The notes beneath the pieces are model-generated. The model saw nothing but the letters and a program-made list of their open reading frames with translations. It made no database searches and had not been told where the DNA came from. The position numbers and the translations under genes are program-made. This document shows, piece by piece, positions 36,419 through 45,681 of a DNA stretch of 64,000 nucleotides. Source of the DNA: UBA685 sp002299005 (lineage in GTDB: Bacteria; Pseudomonadota; Alphaproteobacteria; Puniceispirillales; Puniceispirillaceae); contig CAXAAH010000001.1 in the NCBI GenBank assembly GCA_963966775.1, positions 124,001 to 188,000 of the forward strand, in the 5' to 3' direction. Each line of letters starts with the position of its first letter. The stretch's first letter is position 1.

Positions 36419-37761
36419 TAGTGACTTCTTCTATGCCAAAAGTTCGTTTTGCCCCGAGCCCAACAGGTAAATTGCATGTTGGTAATTTGCGCACAGCCTT
36501 GGTGAATTATCTCTATGCCAGAGCCAATGGCGGCACCTTTATGTTGCGCATTGATGATACGGACACAGAGCGTTCAACGGCTGAATTTGAAGCCGCTATT
36601 CGCGCTGATTTGCAATGGATGGGCATGGGCTGGGACTGTGAAGACAGACAATCAGACCGCATCGCACGCTATGATTGGGCGCTTAGTCATCTGATTGAAA
36701 CAGGCCGCGCCTATGCGTGCTATGAGACGGCTGAAGAACTTGCCCTTAAGCGCAAAGCACAGCTAAATGCGGGCCGTCCACCTGTCTATGATAGAGCGGC
36801 CTTAAAGCTGAGTGATGAGCAAAAAGCGGCCTATGAGGCAGAAGGGCGCAAGCCGCATTATCGCTTCCGCCTAACAGATGAAGAAGTCACATGGACAGAC
36901 CTTGTCAGAGGAGATGTTGCCTATCACATGTCGGCCCTGTCAGACCCTGTCATTATCCGCGAAGATGGCCGCTATATCTATACGTTGGCATCTGTTGTTG
37001 ATGATATTGATCATGAGATTACGACCATTTTGCGCGGTGAAGATCATGTGACAAATTCTGCGGCACAAATCCAGCTGTTCGAAGCGCTTGGCGCCAAAGC
37101 ACCGCAAATGGGGCATATGGCACTACTTGCGGGCGCAGATGGGGAAGGCCTCTCAAAGCGTATTGGTAGCCTGTCTATTGAAGAGTTGCGCGGCAATGGT
37201 ATGCGCGCAGAAGCCATCGCGTCTTTGTTGTCGCGTATTGGCACCTCACAGCCGATCACCCTCTTTGAGACAATGGCAGATGTTATCGCAGGGTTTGATA
37301 TCACCAGCTATGGCCGCGCCACCGCGAAGTTTGATCCAGCCGAATTAGCCTCTTTGAACGCCAAATTGATACAAGCGCTCTCATTTGCAGATGTCAGCGG
37401 TGAATTATCAGCACTCAACATCACTGATGAGGGGTTTTGGCTGGCGGTCAGAGGCAATTTGGACAAAGTCGAAGATGCCGCAATATGGTGGGCAATCTGC
37501 CATGATGATATCAGCACAATCATCGAAGATAAGGCCCTATGCGCCGCCGCGATTACCGCTCTGCCAGACGGGCCAATCACAAGCGATATATGGAAGCCTT
37601 GGACAAAGGCCATTAGCGAGGCCACTGGCGCCAAAGGGCGCGGCCTATTCATGCCGCTTCGCCTCGCGCTGACAGGCCGCGATGCGGGCCCTGAGGTTGC
37701 GGGCCTATTGCCTTTTATTGGTCGTGAGCGTCTGATTGCCAGATTGTCAGGGGATGCCTAA
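36415..37761 (+). CDS. gltX: Glutamyl-tRNA synthetase
   Basis: A class I aminoacyl-tRNA synthetase. HVGN (HIGH-like) lies in APSPTGKLHVGNLR near residue 15, and GLSKRIG is the KMSKS-like loop at residue 245. The C-terminal domain is short, and the overall 448 residues fit alphaproteobacterial GltX. Many alphaproteobacteria have two copies, one for tRNA-Gln; which one this is cannot be told. It overlaps nadE at its start (a second Met at 36433 is possible) and cysS at its stop in TAATG. Confidence 0.94.
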   Translation: MIVTSSMPKVRFAPSPTGKLHVGNLRTALVNYLYARANGGTFMLRIDDTDTERSTAEFEAAIRADLQWMGMGWDCEDRQSDRIARYDWALSHLIETGRAYACYETAEELALKRKAQLNAGRPPVYDRAALKLSDEQKAAYEAEGRKPHYRFRLTDEEVTWTDLVRGDVAYHMSALSDPVIIREDGRYIYTLASVVDDIDHEITTILRGEDHVTNSAAQIQLFEALGAKAPQMGHMALLAGADGEGLSKRIGSLSIEELRGNGMRAEAIASLLSRIGTSQPITLFETMADVIAGFDITSYGRATAKFDPAELASLNAKLIQALSFADVSGELSALNITDEGFWLAVRGNLDKVEDAAIWWAICHDDISTIIEDKALCAAAITALPDGPITSDIWKPWTKAISEATGAKGRGLFMPLRLALTGRDAGPEVAGLLPFIGRERLIARLSGDA

Positions 37762-39113
37762 TGGCTTTGCGTCTGTTCAACACATTAGCGCGTGAGAAAC
37801 AGGATTTCGTGCCTTTGAAAGACGGGCATGTTGGGATCTATGCTTGTGGGCCGACGGTCTATGATAATATTCATGTCGGCAATGCCCGTCCATTGGTTGT
37901 CTTTGATGTGCTAGTGCGCCTTTTGCGCCAGCAATACCCCTCAGTGACCTATGTGCGCAATATCACAGATGTTGATGATAAGATTAACCAGCGCGCGGCC
38001 GATAGGGCTATTTCAATCGACCAGCTTTGTGAAGAGACGATAGAACGCTTTCACGCAGATGCTGAGGCGCTCTATGTGAAGGCGCCTGATGTTGAGCCTC
38101 GCGCGACGCATCATATTGCTGAGATGATTGCGATGATTGAAGCGCTGATTGCCAAGGGCCATGCCTATGAAGCAGAGGGTCATGTGCTGTTTGCGATTGG
38201 CACGATGGATGATTATGGCAAATTATCTAATCGGACACTTGAGATGATGCGTGCTGGTGCGCGTGTTGAGGTGGCGCCCTATAAGCGTGACGCGGGTGAT
38301 TTTGTCTTATGGAAGCCGTCCGATGATAACGCGCCCGGCTGGGATAGCCCATGGGGCAGGGGTCGACCTGGCTGGCATATTGAATGTTCTGCTATGTCGG
38401 CTGTTTATCTTGATAAAGAGTTTGATATTCACGCAGGCGGCCTTGATTTGATCTTCCCTCATCATGAGAATGAGATTGCCCAAAGCTGTTGTGCGCATGG
38501 CACCAAGGCGATGGCACATTATTGGGTGCATAATGGCTATGTGACCGTTGATGGTGAGAAGATGTCAAAATCATTGGGCAATTTCACCACCGTTCGTGAT
38601 GCGCTTGAAAAACATCGCGGCGAGGCTGTGCGTTACGCGTTGCTGAATGCGCATTACCGTGCGCCGCTTGATTATTCTGATGGGTCTGTCACGGAGGCAA
38701 AACAAGCGCTTGATAGGCTGTATCGTGCGGCAGGTGATGTAAGTGCCGCAGAGGTGGCTGATGCAGATTTTCTGGCCGCCTTGTCAGATGATTTAAACAC
38801 ACCCTTGGCACTATCAGTTCTGCATCGTCTGGCAAAGCAAGCTAATCAAGGCGATAGGGCGGCGGCGGCTTCGTTAAGGGCATCTGCCAATTTGCTGGGC
38901 CTGTTAACGCAAGATGAAGCAAGCTGGGTGCGCGGTGAGGCACAAGAAGGTGCGCTGTCAGATGATGAGATTGATGGCTTGATAGAAGAGCGCCAAAAGG
39001 CACGTGCCGCCAGAGATTTTGCGCGTGCAGATGAGATAAGAGATACGCTATCAGCGGCTGGTATCGCCTTGCTAGATGGGGCAGATGGCACCAGCTGGGA
39101 GCGTCAATCATAA
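37761..39113 (+). CDS. cysS: Cysteinyl-tRNA synthetase
   Basis: A class I synthetase that charges tRNA-Cys. The HIGH motif is HVGNARPL (residues 36-43), the zinc Cys in YACGPTVYDN and the later CS/HH ligands (ECSAMS, HHENEIAQS), and KMSKSLGN near residue 268. The 450-residue length is normal. Its start overlaps the gltX stop, and cimA follows after 123 bases that contain an inverted repeat. Confidence 0.96.
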   Translation: MALRLFNTLAREKQDFVPLKDGHVGIYACGPTVYDNIHVGNARPLVVFDVLVRLLRQQYPSVTYVRNITDVDDKINQRAADRAISIDQLCEETIERFHADAEALYVKAPDVEPRATHHIAEMIAMIEALIAKGHAYEAEGHVLFAIGTMDDYGKLSNRTLEMMRAGARVEVAPYKRDAGDFVLWKPSDDNAPGWDSPWGRGRPGWHIECSAMSAVYLDKEFDIHAGGLDLIFPHHENEIAQSCCAHGTKAMAHYWVHNGYVTVDGEKMSKSLGNFTTVRDALEKHRGEAVRYALLNAHYRAPLDYSDGSVTEAKQALDRLYRAAGDVSAAEVADADFLAALSDDLNTPLALSVLHRLAKQANQGDRAAAASLRASANLLGLLTQDEASWVRGEAQEGALSDDEIDGLIEERQKARAARDFARADEIRDTLSAAGIALLDGADGTSWERQS

Positions 39114-39135
39114 TCATAGAGGCTTTGGCAGATAG

Positions 39136-39182
39136 ACCGCTTTATTTGCCAAAATTCATGAAGTTGCGTAAAACAAAGCGGT
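39136..39182 (+). promoter_or_regulatory. Imperfect 12-bp inverted repeat between cysS and cimA
   Basis: ACCGCTTTATTT (39136-39147) pairs with AAACAAAGCGGT (39171-39182) with one mismatch, around a 23-base loop. No T run follows, so it is not a standard terminator. It lies 55 bases before the cimA start and could be an attenuator or operator. The palindrome CTTAATTAAG also lies at about 39209. Confidence 0.4.
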
Positions 39183-39236
39183 AACGATAGTAATGGCCGT
39201 AAATGGCATCTTAATTAAGGCAATCAGGACCTAATC

Positions 39237-40850
39237 ATGACAAGCGAGCGCGTCTATTTATTTGACACAACCCTACGCGATGGCGGACAGACCAGAGGCA
39301 TTGATTTTTCTGTCGCTGATAAAATTGCGATTGCCCAAGCGCTTGATGATTTTGGCATTGATTATGTCGAAGGTGGCTGGCCCGGCGCTAACCCGACAGA
39401 TGATGCGTTTTTTGGTGCCCCGCCAGCCTTAAAGAATTCAAAATTCATCGCTTTTGGCATGACAAGACGTGCTGGTCGTTCGGCCGATAATGACCCCGGC
39501 CTTGCCGCGGTTCTTGGCGCTGAGACAGATGGCACATGCCTTGTGGGTAAGACGTGGGATTTCCATGTTGAAACGGCCTTGAACATCTCTTTGGACGAAA
39601 ACCTTGCGATGATCACATCCTCTATTGCCGCGATTGCCGCAAAAGGGCGTGAGCCTATGTTTGATTGTGAGCATTTCTTTGATGGCTTCAAGGCGAACAA
39701 GGCATTTGCGCTTGCGTGCGTTAAGGCCGCTTATGATGGCGGTGCGGCTTGGGTGGTCTTGTGCGATACAAATGGCGGCTCATTGCCTGATGAGATCTAT
39801 GATATTGTGGCAGAGACCAAAGCGTTTTTGCCAGAGGTTAATCTCGGTATTCACTGTCATAATGACACGGGCATGGCGGTTGCGAACTCATTGGCGGCGG
39901 TCAAAGCAGGCGCGCGTCAAATTCAAGGCACGATTAACGGCCTTGGTGAGCGTTGCGGGAATGCAGACCTTATTACGCTTATCCCAAATTTGATGCTAAA
40001 GCTTGGTTATGAGACAAATATTGCGGCTGAAAAATTGCCAAAGCTTGTCACATTATCGCGCATGGTCGATGATCGCTTGAACCGCACACCCAATGCGCAC
40101 GCGCCTTATGTCGGGGCGGCGGCTTTTGCGCATAAGGGGGGCTTGCATGCCTCTGCGGCCCAAAAGGACCCGCGCACCTATGAGCATGTGACACCTGAAA
40201 GCGTTGGTAATCAGCGTCAATTCTTGGTCTCTGATCAAACAGGCAAGTCGAATATCTTGGCGCGTTTTCAAGAGGTTGGTATCAGCATCGATGCCAAGGA
40301 TGAGCGTCTTGACCGCCTGATGGCAGCCGTGAAAGACAAAGAGTTTCAAGGCTGGTCATTTGATTCAGCTGAGGCCAGCTTTGAGCTTATGGCGCGTGAC
40401 GCGTTGGGCGAATTGCCTGACTTTTTTGCGATAGGGCGTTTCCGGGTTACAGATGAGCGTCGCTTTAATGCGAAGGGCGAGTTGGTGGTTGAATCTGAGG
40501 CCACTGCCTCTGTTCAGGTCGGCGGTAATACGCATGATGAGGTTGGCTTTGGCAACGGGCCTGTGCATGCGGTTGATAATGCCCTGCGCAAAGCGCTTAT
40601 TGATGCCTATCCGCTGTTATCATCGGTTGAGCTAACAGATTATAAGGTTCGTATTTTGGAGCCGCAAAATGGGGATGAGGGCACAGGGGCGGTCACGCGT
40701 GTGCTGATTGAATTCGCCGATGATAGCCAGCATATCTGGCGCACATGCGGTGTTTCGACCAATATAATTGATGCGTCTGTTATGGCCTTGGCTGATGGGA
40801 TGCGCTACAAGCTTCACCGCGATGGGGCAGTTGTCCCAAAGGCACGCTAA
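39237..40850 (+). CDS. cimA: (R)-citramalate synthase
   Basis: A 537-residue LeuA-fold enzyme that condenses pyruvate and acetyl-CoA to citramalate, a threonine-independent route to isoleucine. The TIM barrel opens with LFDTTLRDGGQTRG and has the metal site HCHNDTG; the SN... GLGERCGNADL segment is typical of CimA rather than LeuA or homocitrate synthase. A C-terminal regulatory LeuA dimer domain (about 410-520) probably mediates isoleucine feedback. It is followed by trmJ after 2 bases. Confidence 0.92.
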   Translation: MTSERVYLFDTTLRDGGQTRGIDFSVADKIAIAQALDDFGIDYVEGGWPGANPTDDAFFGAPPALKNSKFIAFGMTRRAGRSADNDPGLAAVLGAETDGTCLVGKTWDFHVETALNISLDENLAMITSSIAAIAAKGREPMFDCEHFFDGFKANKAFALACVKAAYDGGAAWVVLCDTNGGSLPDEIYDIVAETKAFLPEVNLGIHCHNDTGMAVANSLAAVKAGARQIQGTINGLGERCGNADLITLIPNLMLKLGYETNIAAEKLPKLVTLSRMVDDRLNRTPNAHAPYVGAAAFAHKGGLHASAAQKDPRTYEHVTPESVGNQRQFLVSDQTGKSNILARFQEVGISIDAKDERLDRLMAAVKDKEFQGWSFDSAEASFELMARDALGELPDFFAIGRFRVTDERRFNAKGELVVESEATASVQVGGNTHDEVGFGNGPVHAVDNALRKALIDAYPLLSSVELTDYKVRILEPQNGDEGTGAVTRVLIEFADDSQHIWRTCGVSTNIIDASVMALADGMRYKLHRDGAVVPKAR

Positions 40851-40852
40851 GC

Positions 40853-41605
40853 ATGGCAAATTCGGCCCTTAGCCAGCCGCCTGTCATTATTCTACTACGC
40901 CCTCAAATGGGGGAGAATATTGGCTCTAGCGCGCGTGCGATGAAGAATTGTGGCATCAGTGAGCTACGTCTTGTGGCGCCGCGTGATGGCTGGCCTAACC
41001 CTGCCGCGCGCCCTATGGCGGCTTCGGGGGCTGATATTCTTGATAATGCGCGTGTCTTCGATGATATTGGCGCGGCGATGCATGATGTCGTGCTTGCCTT
41101 TGCGACAACCGCACGTATGCGTGACCTCGTTAAACCAACGCTAGACCCTAGAGGCGCGGCTGAGATGAGTGTTGCCAAAGCCCAGGAGGCTGGTAAGCGG
41201 ATTGCCTTTTTATTTGGGGCTGAACGCTCTGGTATGGATAATGATGAGGCTGTGATGGCCGATTATATCGTCTCGGCTGATTTGAATCCTGATTTTCCTA
41301 GCCTTAATCTTGGCCAAGCCGTTTTAATGATGTCTTGGGAATGGCGGATGGCGGCTTTGCGCGCTGATGAGACGCCTATAAAAGAGACAGATGACCATTG
41401 GCCAGAGCGTGCGACTATCCAAGAGCGCGATTTCTTTTTTGACCGTTTTGAGCAAATGTTGGATGAGAAGGGATTCTTTGCGACAGCAGAGATGGGGCCG
41501 ATTGTAAACCGCAATATGCGCGCCTTTTTCACACGAGCAGAGCCGACAAAGCAAGAGTTGCAAACGTGGCATGGCATTTTATCGATGCTTGGGCGCGAAA
41601 AATAG
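40853..41605 (+). CDS. trmJ: TrmH/SpoU-family tRNA 2'-O-methyltransferase (TrmJ)
   Basis: A 250-residue SPOUT methyltransferase. Visible knot motifs are LRPQMGENIGSSARAMKN at the start, LFGAERSGM, and LNLGQAVLMM near residue 150. The family TrmJ 2'-O-methylates residue 32 of several tRNAs. A C-terminal helical extension follows the knot. It starts 2 bases after cimA and precedes rpsD by 137 bases, an arrangement I believe is common in alphaproteobacteria. Confidence 0.9.
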   Translation: MANSALSQPPVIILLRPQMGENIGSSARAMKNCGISELRLVAPRDGWPNPAARPMAASGADILDNARVFDDIGAAMHDVVLAFATTARMRDLVKPTLDPRGAAEMSVAKAQEAGKRIAFLFGAERSGMDNDEAVMADYIVSADLNPDFPSLNLGQAVLMMSWEWRMAALRADETPIKETDDHWPERATIQERDFFFDRFEQMLDEKGFFATAEMGPIVNRNMRAFFTRAEPTKQELQTWHGILSMLGREK

Positions 41606-41625
41606 GCCTTATATAAAGCAGGGCC

Positions 41626-41654
41626 TTGACTTTTTGGCTGAATTTAGTAATTTG
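41626..41654 (+). promoter_or_regulatory. Candidate rpsD promoter
   Basis: TTGACT at 41626-41631 with 17 bases to AATTTG (41649-41654), about 90 bases before the rpsD ATG. The -10 is poor; the call rests on the good -35 and position. Confidence 0.3.
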
Positions 41655-41742
41655 CGGCCATCTCCTGAGAAAGTGGTGCATAATCATAAGGGTTATGTTC
41701 CCGGCCATTTGGCACTATCGGGCAAAAATAAAGGAAAAGAAA

Positions 41743-42372
41743 ATGGCTCCTAAGTCAGATCATAAGCGCCATAGCGCTAAGCATAAAATCGACCGTCGCC
41801 TAGGTGTAAACCTATGGGGTCGTGCAAAATCACCTCTTAACAACCGTGACAGCGCACCAGGTCAGCATGGCCAGCGTCGCAAAAAGCCAACTGATTTCGG
41901 TATTCAGTTGATGGCTAAGCAAAAGCTTAAAGGCTATTACGGTAACATTGGCGAGAAGGCCTTTAAGCGTTATTACGCTGAGGCAGCCCGTCTTCGTGGT
42001 GATACAGGTCAAAACTTGATTGGTATTCTTGAAACACGCATGGACGCTGTGTTGTACCGCTCAAAGATTGCCCCAACAGTTTTCGCAGCACGCCAGCTTA
42101 TCAACCACGGCCACGTGATGTTGAACGGCAAGCGCTGTAACATTGGTTCAGTTGTCTTGAAGCCAGGTGATGTGTTGTCATTGAAAGAAAAGTCAAAGAC
42201 AATCCCTGCTATCCTTGAAGGTGTATCTTCAACAGAGCGTGATGTGCCTGAATATGTAGAAGCAGATCACGATAAGATGACTGTCACATTCGTGCGTATT
42301 CCAACTTTGGATGAGGTGCCTTATCCAGTACAGATGGAACCAAATCTAGTGGTTGAATATTACTCACGTTAA
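41743..42372 (+). CDS. rpsD: 30S ribosomal protein S4
   Basis: A 209-residue primary 16S rRNA-binding protein. It starts with a basic arm (HKIDRRLG, PGQHGQRRKK), then an S4 RNA-binding domain with RLINHGHV-type sequence around residues 95-150. Alphaproteobacterial S4 is standard at about 205 residues. The frame is open upstream to 41626, but ATG 41743 with AAAGGA eight bases before it starts the conserved arm. A strong terminator follows. S4 often controls its operon in other bacteria; no such site is visible here. Confidence 0.97.
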   Translation: MAPKSDHKRHSAKHKIDRRLGVNLWGRAKSPLNNRDSAPGQHGQRRKKPTDFGIQLMAKQKLKGYYGNIGEKAFKRYYAEAARLRGDTGQNLIGILETRMDAVLYRSKIAPTVFAARQLINHGHVMLNGKRCNIGSVVLKPGDVLSLKEKSKTIPAILEGVSSTERDVPEYVEADHDKMTVTFVRIPTLDEVPYPVQMEPNLVVEYYSR

Positions 42373-42399
42373 TTCATCGCTAGCGATACACAGATTTAT

Positions 42400-42435
42400 A
42401 AAAATAGCGTTGCTCCTCTGCAGCGCTATTTTTTT
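42400..42435 (+). terminator. Rho-independent terminator after rpsD
   Basis: AAAAATAGCG (42400-42409) pairs with CGCTATTTTT (42424-42433), extended by a TGC/GCA inner pair, and the right arm runs into a T tract. It is 28 bases beyond the rpsD stop and well formed, so it can also act on the other strand. Confidence 0.85.
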
Positions 42436-42497
42436 ATCCAAATTATGAATTGTGATAATCTGGGATAGAACAAGTCTCTTAAGATAAGGATGCGCCT

Positions 42498-42848
42498 ATG
42501 ACAGATTGGCCAAAAACATATTACGCCTGCATATTCACCAACCAGCGCAGTGAACAGGGGCGTGATCTCTATCCGATGATGAGTGATAGGATGGTCGAGC
42601 TTGCCAAGACGCAACCAGGCTTTTTGGGGGTGGAATCAGTCAGAGGTGATGATGAGATTGGCATCACAGTGTCTTATTGGGAGACGCGTGAGGCTATCGC
42701 CGCTTGGGGTCGACATGGCGAGCATATGATTGCCAAACGCCATGGACGCGAAGAATTTTACCTATGGTTTCAACTGCGCATTGCCAAGGTTGAGGAAACG
42801 CGCAGTTTTAATATCGACCAGCTTGATGAAGCTGTTAGTGGTGACTAG
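42498..42848 (+). CDS. Antibiotic biosynthesis monooxygenase (ABM/YgiN-like) domain protein
   Basis: A 116-residue dimeric ferredoxin-like alpha/beta barrel protein of the ABM superfamily. It has the central GFLGVESV strand and the SYWETREAIAAW segment, which are the usual marks. Members oxidise quinols, degrade heme or have no known enzyme activity; nothing here chooses. AAGGA precedes the ATG. Its stop overlaps by 4 bases the stop of the convergent glutaredoxin gene. Confidence 0.9.
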   Translation: MTDWPKTYYACIFTNQRSEQGRDLYPMMSDRMVELAKTQPGFLGVESVRGDDEIGITVSYWETREAIAAWGRHGEHMIAKRHGREEFYLWFQLRIAKVEETRSFNIDQLDEAVSGD

Positions 42849-43186
42849 CCCGCAGGCTGTACATTCACGCCATGTGTGCTGAACATTTCCATCAGCTCAC
42901 CTGTTTCATACATTTCTCTGATGATGTCACAACCACCAACAAACTCACCTTTTACATAAAGCTGAGGGATTGTTGGCCAGTCTGAGAAATCTTTAATGCC
43001 TTGGCGGACAGCGTCATCTTCAAGAACATTAACGCCTTTGAATTGAACGCCGACATGTGATAGCACACCAACAACAGCGGCAGAGAAACCACATTGCGGG
43101 AATACAGGTGTGCCTTTCATGAATAGCACAACATCTGTGCCGTCAATTTCAGCTTTGATTTGGTCTAATACAGCTTGTTCTGACAT
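42845..43186 (-). CDS. grxD: Monothiol glutaredoxin (Grx4/GrxD type)
   Basis: A 113-residue CGFS glutaredoxin with the active Cys at residue 32 (PQCGFS). These proteins carry and deliver [2Fe-2S] clusters with glutathione and pair with BolA-type proteins; the bolA gene lies 27 bases upstream. The cluster-binding TIPQLYVKGEFVGGCD segment is clear. It ends the purine operon on the minus strand. AAGGGG precedes the ATG. Confidence 0.97.
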   Translation of the reverse strand: MSEQAVLDQIKAEIDGTDVVLFMKGTPVFPQCGFSAAVVGVLSHVGVQFKGVNVLEDDAVRQGIKDFSDWPTIPQLYVKGEFVGGCDIIREMYETGELMEMFSTHGVNVQPAG

Positions 43187-43213
43187 GGGAATACCCCTTT
43201 TTTAATAACGTAA

Positions 43214-43447
43214 TTACTTTGGTAGACGTGTTTGCAAGGCAAGGGCATGCAATTCACCGCCCATGCGGCCACCAAGGGCCTTATAGACCATTTGGTGCTG
43301 TTGAACGCGGTTCTTACCTTCAAAGGCGGCCGTTTCAACGAGGCAACCATAATGGTCACCATCACCGCGCAAATCTTCAATTTGAACCACAGCATCAGGG
43401 AAAGCCTCTTTTATGAGTCTTTCAATTTCATGTGCTTCCATTGCCAT
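43214..43447 (-). CDS. BolA-family protein
   Basis: A 77-residue BolA-like protein, the class that forms a hetero-complex with CGFS glutaredoxins in iron-sulfur trafficking. It has HHQMVY-type sequence (QQHQMVYKAL) and an RMGGELHAL end, standard for the short bacterial form. AAGGAG lies 8 bases before the first ATG; ATG 43441 is an alternative. It sits between purL and grxD, an arrangement common in alphaproteobacteria. Confidence 0.93.
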   Translation of the reverse strand: MAMEAHEIERLIKEAFPDAVVQIEDLRGDGDHYGCLVETAAFEGKNRVQQHQMVYKALGGRMGGELHALALQTRLPK

Positions 43448-43473
43448 TTTAAAGTCTCCTTATGAGGGGCTTG

Positions 43474-45681
43474 TTAGGCCGTTGCAATGCGCGGCACAAA
43501 AGCCTCATTTAGCGCAAATAGCTCTGATAGTGATATGGTATCAGCACCTGACAATTTCAACTCACCAAAACCATCACTGCCAGCCTCGGTCACTGTGCCG
43601 ATTTTCATGACAGGCACACAGGCGGCCCCAGCGGCGGCTTCAAGCGCGGTATCATCATCAGCGACAACCACATAACGGGCTTGACCTTCACCAAAACAAG
43701 CCGCAAGGCTTGGCTGGATAGACAGATCAGCACCCTGACGCCCTTTTAGCGCCATCTCAGCAACGGCGACAAGCAAGCCACCATCTGAGATATCATGTGC
43801 GGCTAGGATATGCTTGCCTGCCACTGCTTGGATAATAAATTCACCATGAGCCTTTTCAGCCGCCAGATCAACGGGCGGCGGTGCATAATCATCACCATAG
43901 CCAAGCGATGCGGCGACAAGGCTTGCGCCAAGCCAGCCATCATTATCATCAGCCTGACCAACAACATAAAGGCTTTTGCCCGTACCTGTTAGGCCTGCGC
44001 CAATCGCGGTTTTGACATCGTCAATTGTGCCGACCATGCCGATAACAGGGCACGGATAGATAGCCTCGCCATCTGTTTCATTATACAAGGACACATTGCC
44101 AGATACGACAGGTGTGCCAAGCGCCGTACAAGCCTCGCCCATGCCTTTAACAGAGCCGACAATCTGTGCCATGATCTCAGGGCGTTCAGGATTGCCAAAG
44201 TTCAGGTTGTTCGTCACCGCCAACGCAGTCGCACCTGTTGCACAGACATTGCGATAGGATTCTGCCACAGCTTGCTTGCCACCTTCAAAGGCATCAGCAT
44301 AGACATAGCGCGGTGTACAATCAGTGCTAAGTGCTACGCCCTTTTGTGAGCCATGCACACGCACCATAGCCGCATCGCCGCCAGAGGCTGCAAACGTATC
44401 TGCCATCACATCACTGTCATATTGCTCATAAATCCAACGACGAGAGGCCAAATCAGCGCCGCCCATCAACTCAACAAGCAAAGAGGTAACTGATTTATCA
44501 GATGAGACATCACGAGCGGACAGCACAGGCAGAGGCTTTATCGCATCATGCGGTCTGTCATATTCAGGCGCATCATCAACCAGCGGATCAATGGGGATAT
44601 CACAGGCGATGACGCCATCTTTTTTCAAGACAAGACGACCTGTTTCTGTGACCGCGCCAATCGGCATGAAATCAAGATCCCATTTCTCAAAGATAGCGCG
44701 CGCTGTCTCTGTTTGCGCAGGGTCGATAACCATCAACATACGCTCTTGGCTTTCTGATAGCATGATCTCATAAGCGCTCATGCCATCTTCGCGCACAGGC
44801 ACAAGATCAAGATCCATCTCCATCCCAAGACCGCCCTTAGAGGCCATCTCAACAGATGATGAGGTCAGGCCAGCCGCGCCCATATCTTGGATAGATAGAA
44901 CTGCGTTTGCGGCCATTAACTCAAGACAGGCTTCCATCAAAAGCTTGCCAGTGAAGGGATCGCCCACCTGTACTGTTGGGCGCTTTGATTCTGTTTCTTC
45001 TGAAAACTCAGCTGATGCCATTGTTGCGCCGTGAATGCCATCACGACCTGTTTTGGCCCCCACATAAATTACAGGATTGCCAGCACCTGTCGCCGCTGAA
45101 TAGAAAATCTTATCATTATCAGCCAAGCCAACAGCCATCGCATTGACCAAAATATTGCCATTATAGGATTTATGGAAATTCGTCTCGCCGCCCACGGTTG
45201 GGATGCCGATACAATTACCATAGCCGCCAATACCAGCCACAACCCCATTGATGAGGTGCGCTGTTTTCTCATTCGTGGCCTCGCCAAAACGAAGCGCATT
45301 CAAAAGCGCGATTGGACGCGCGCCCATTGTGAAAACATCACGCAAAATACCGCCGACACCTGTGGCCGCACCTTGATAAGGCTCAATAAAAGAGGGGTGA
45401 TTATGGCTTTCAATCTTAAAGATAATCGCCTTGCCATCACCAATATCAATGACGCCAGCATTCTCACCGGGGCCTTGGATCACATGCTCTGCCTCGGTTG
45501 GCAGTGTCTTAAGCCATTTTTTCGATGATTTGTAAGAGCAATGCTCTGACCACATGCTTGAAAAAATGCCAAGCTCGCATTGGTTTGGCACACGCTCAAG
45601 ACGCGTTAGGATAAGCTCCCACTCATCATGCGATAGCCCCATAGAGGCGGCATCATCAAATGTCATTTCTCGCGTACTCAT
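43474..45681 (-). CDS. purL: Phosphoribosylformylglycinamidine synthase subunit PurL
   Basis: The 735-residue synthetase subunit that uses ATP to convert FGAR to FGAM with ammonia from PurQ. It is the small, PurS-dependent form, not the 1,300-residue PurL. Two AIRS-type halves each have a glycine-rich ATP loop; SEHCSYKSSKKW at the front is the family mark. Its start overlaps the purQ stop in TAATG. PurL, PurQ and PurS form one complex. Confidence 0.96.
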   Translation of the reverse strand: MSTREMTFDDAASMGLSHDEWELILTRLERVPNQCELGIFSSMWSEHCSYKSSKKWLKTLPTEAEHVIQGPGENAGVIDIGDGKAIIFKIESHNHPSFIEPYQGAATGVGGILRDVFTMGARPIALLNALRFGEATNEKTAHLINGVVAGIGGYGNCIGIPTVGGETNFHKSYNGNILVNAMAVGLADNDKIFYSAATGAGNPVIYVGAKTGRDGIHGATMASAEFSEETESKRPTVQVGDPFTGKLLMEACLELMAANAVLSIQDMGAAGLTSSSVEMASKGGLGMEMDLDLVPVREDGMSAYEIMLSESQERMLMVIDPAQTETARAIFEKWDLDFMPIGAVTETGRLVLKKDGVIACDIPIDPLVDDAPEYDRPHDAIKPLPVLSARDVSSDKSVTSLLVELMGGADLASRRWIYEQYDSDVMADTFAASGGDAAMVRVHGSQKGVALSTDCTPRYVYADAFEGGKQAVAESYRNVCATGATALAVTNNLNFGNPERPEIMAQIVGSVKGMGEACTALGTPVVSGNVSLYNETDGEAIYPCPVIGMVGTIDDVKTAIGAGLTGTGKSLYVVGQADDNDGWLGASLVAASLGYGDDYAPPPVDLAAEKAHGEFIIQAVAGKHILAAHDISDGGLLVAVAEMALKGRQGADLSIQPSLAACFGEGQARYVVVADDDTALEAAAGAACVPVMKIGTVTEAGSDGFGELKLSGADTISLSELFALNEAFVPRIATA

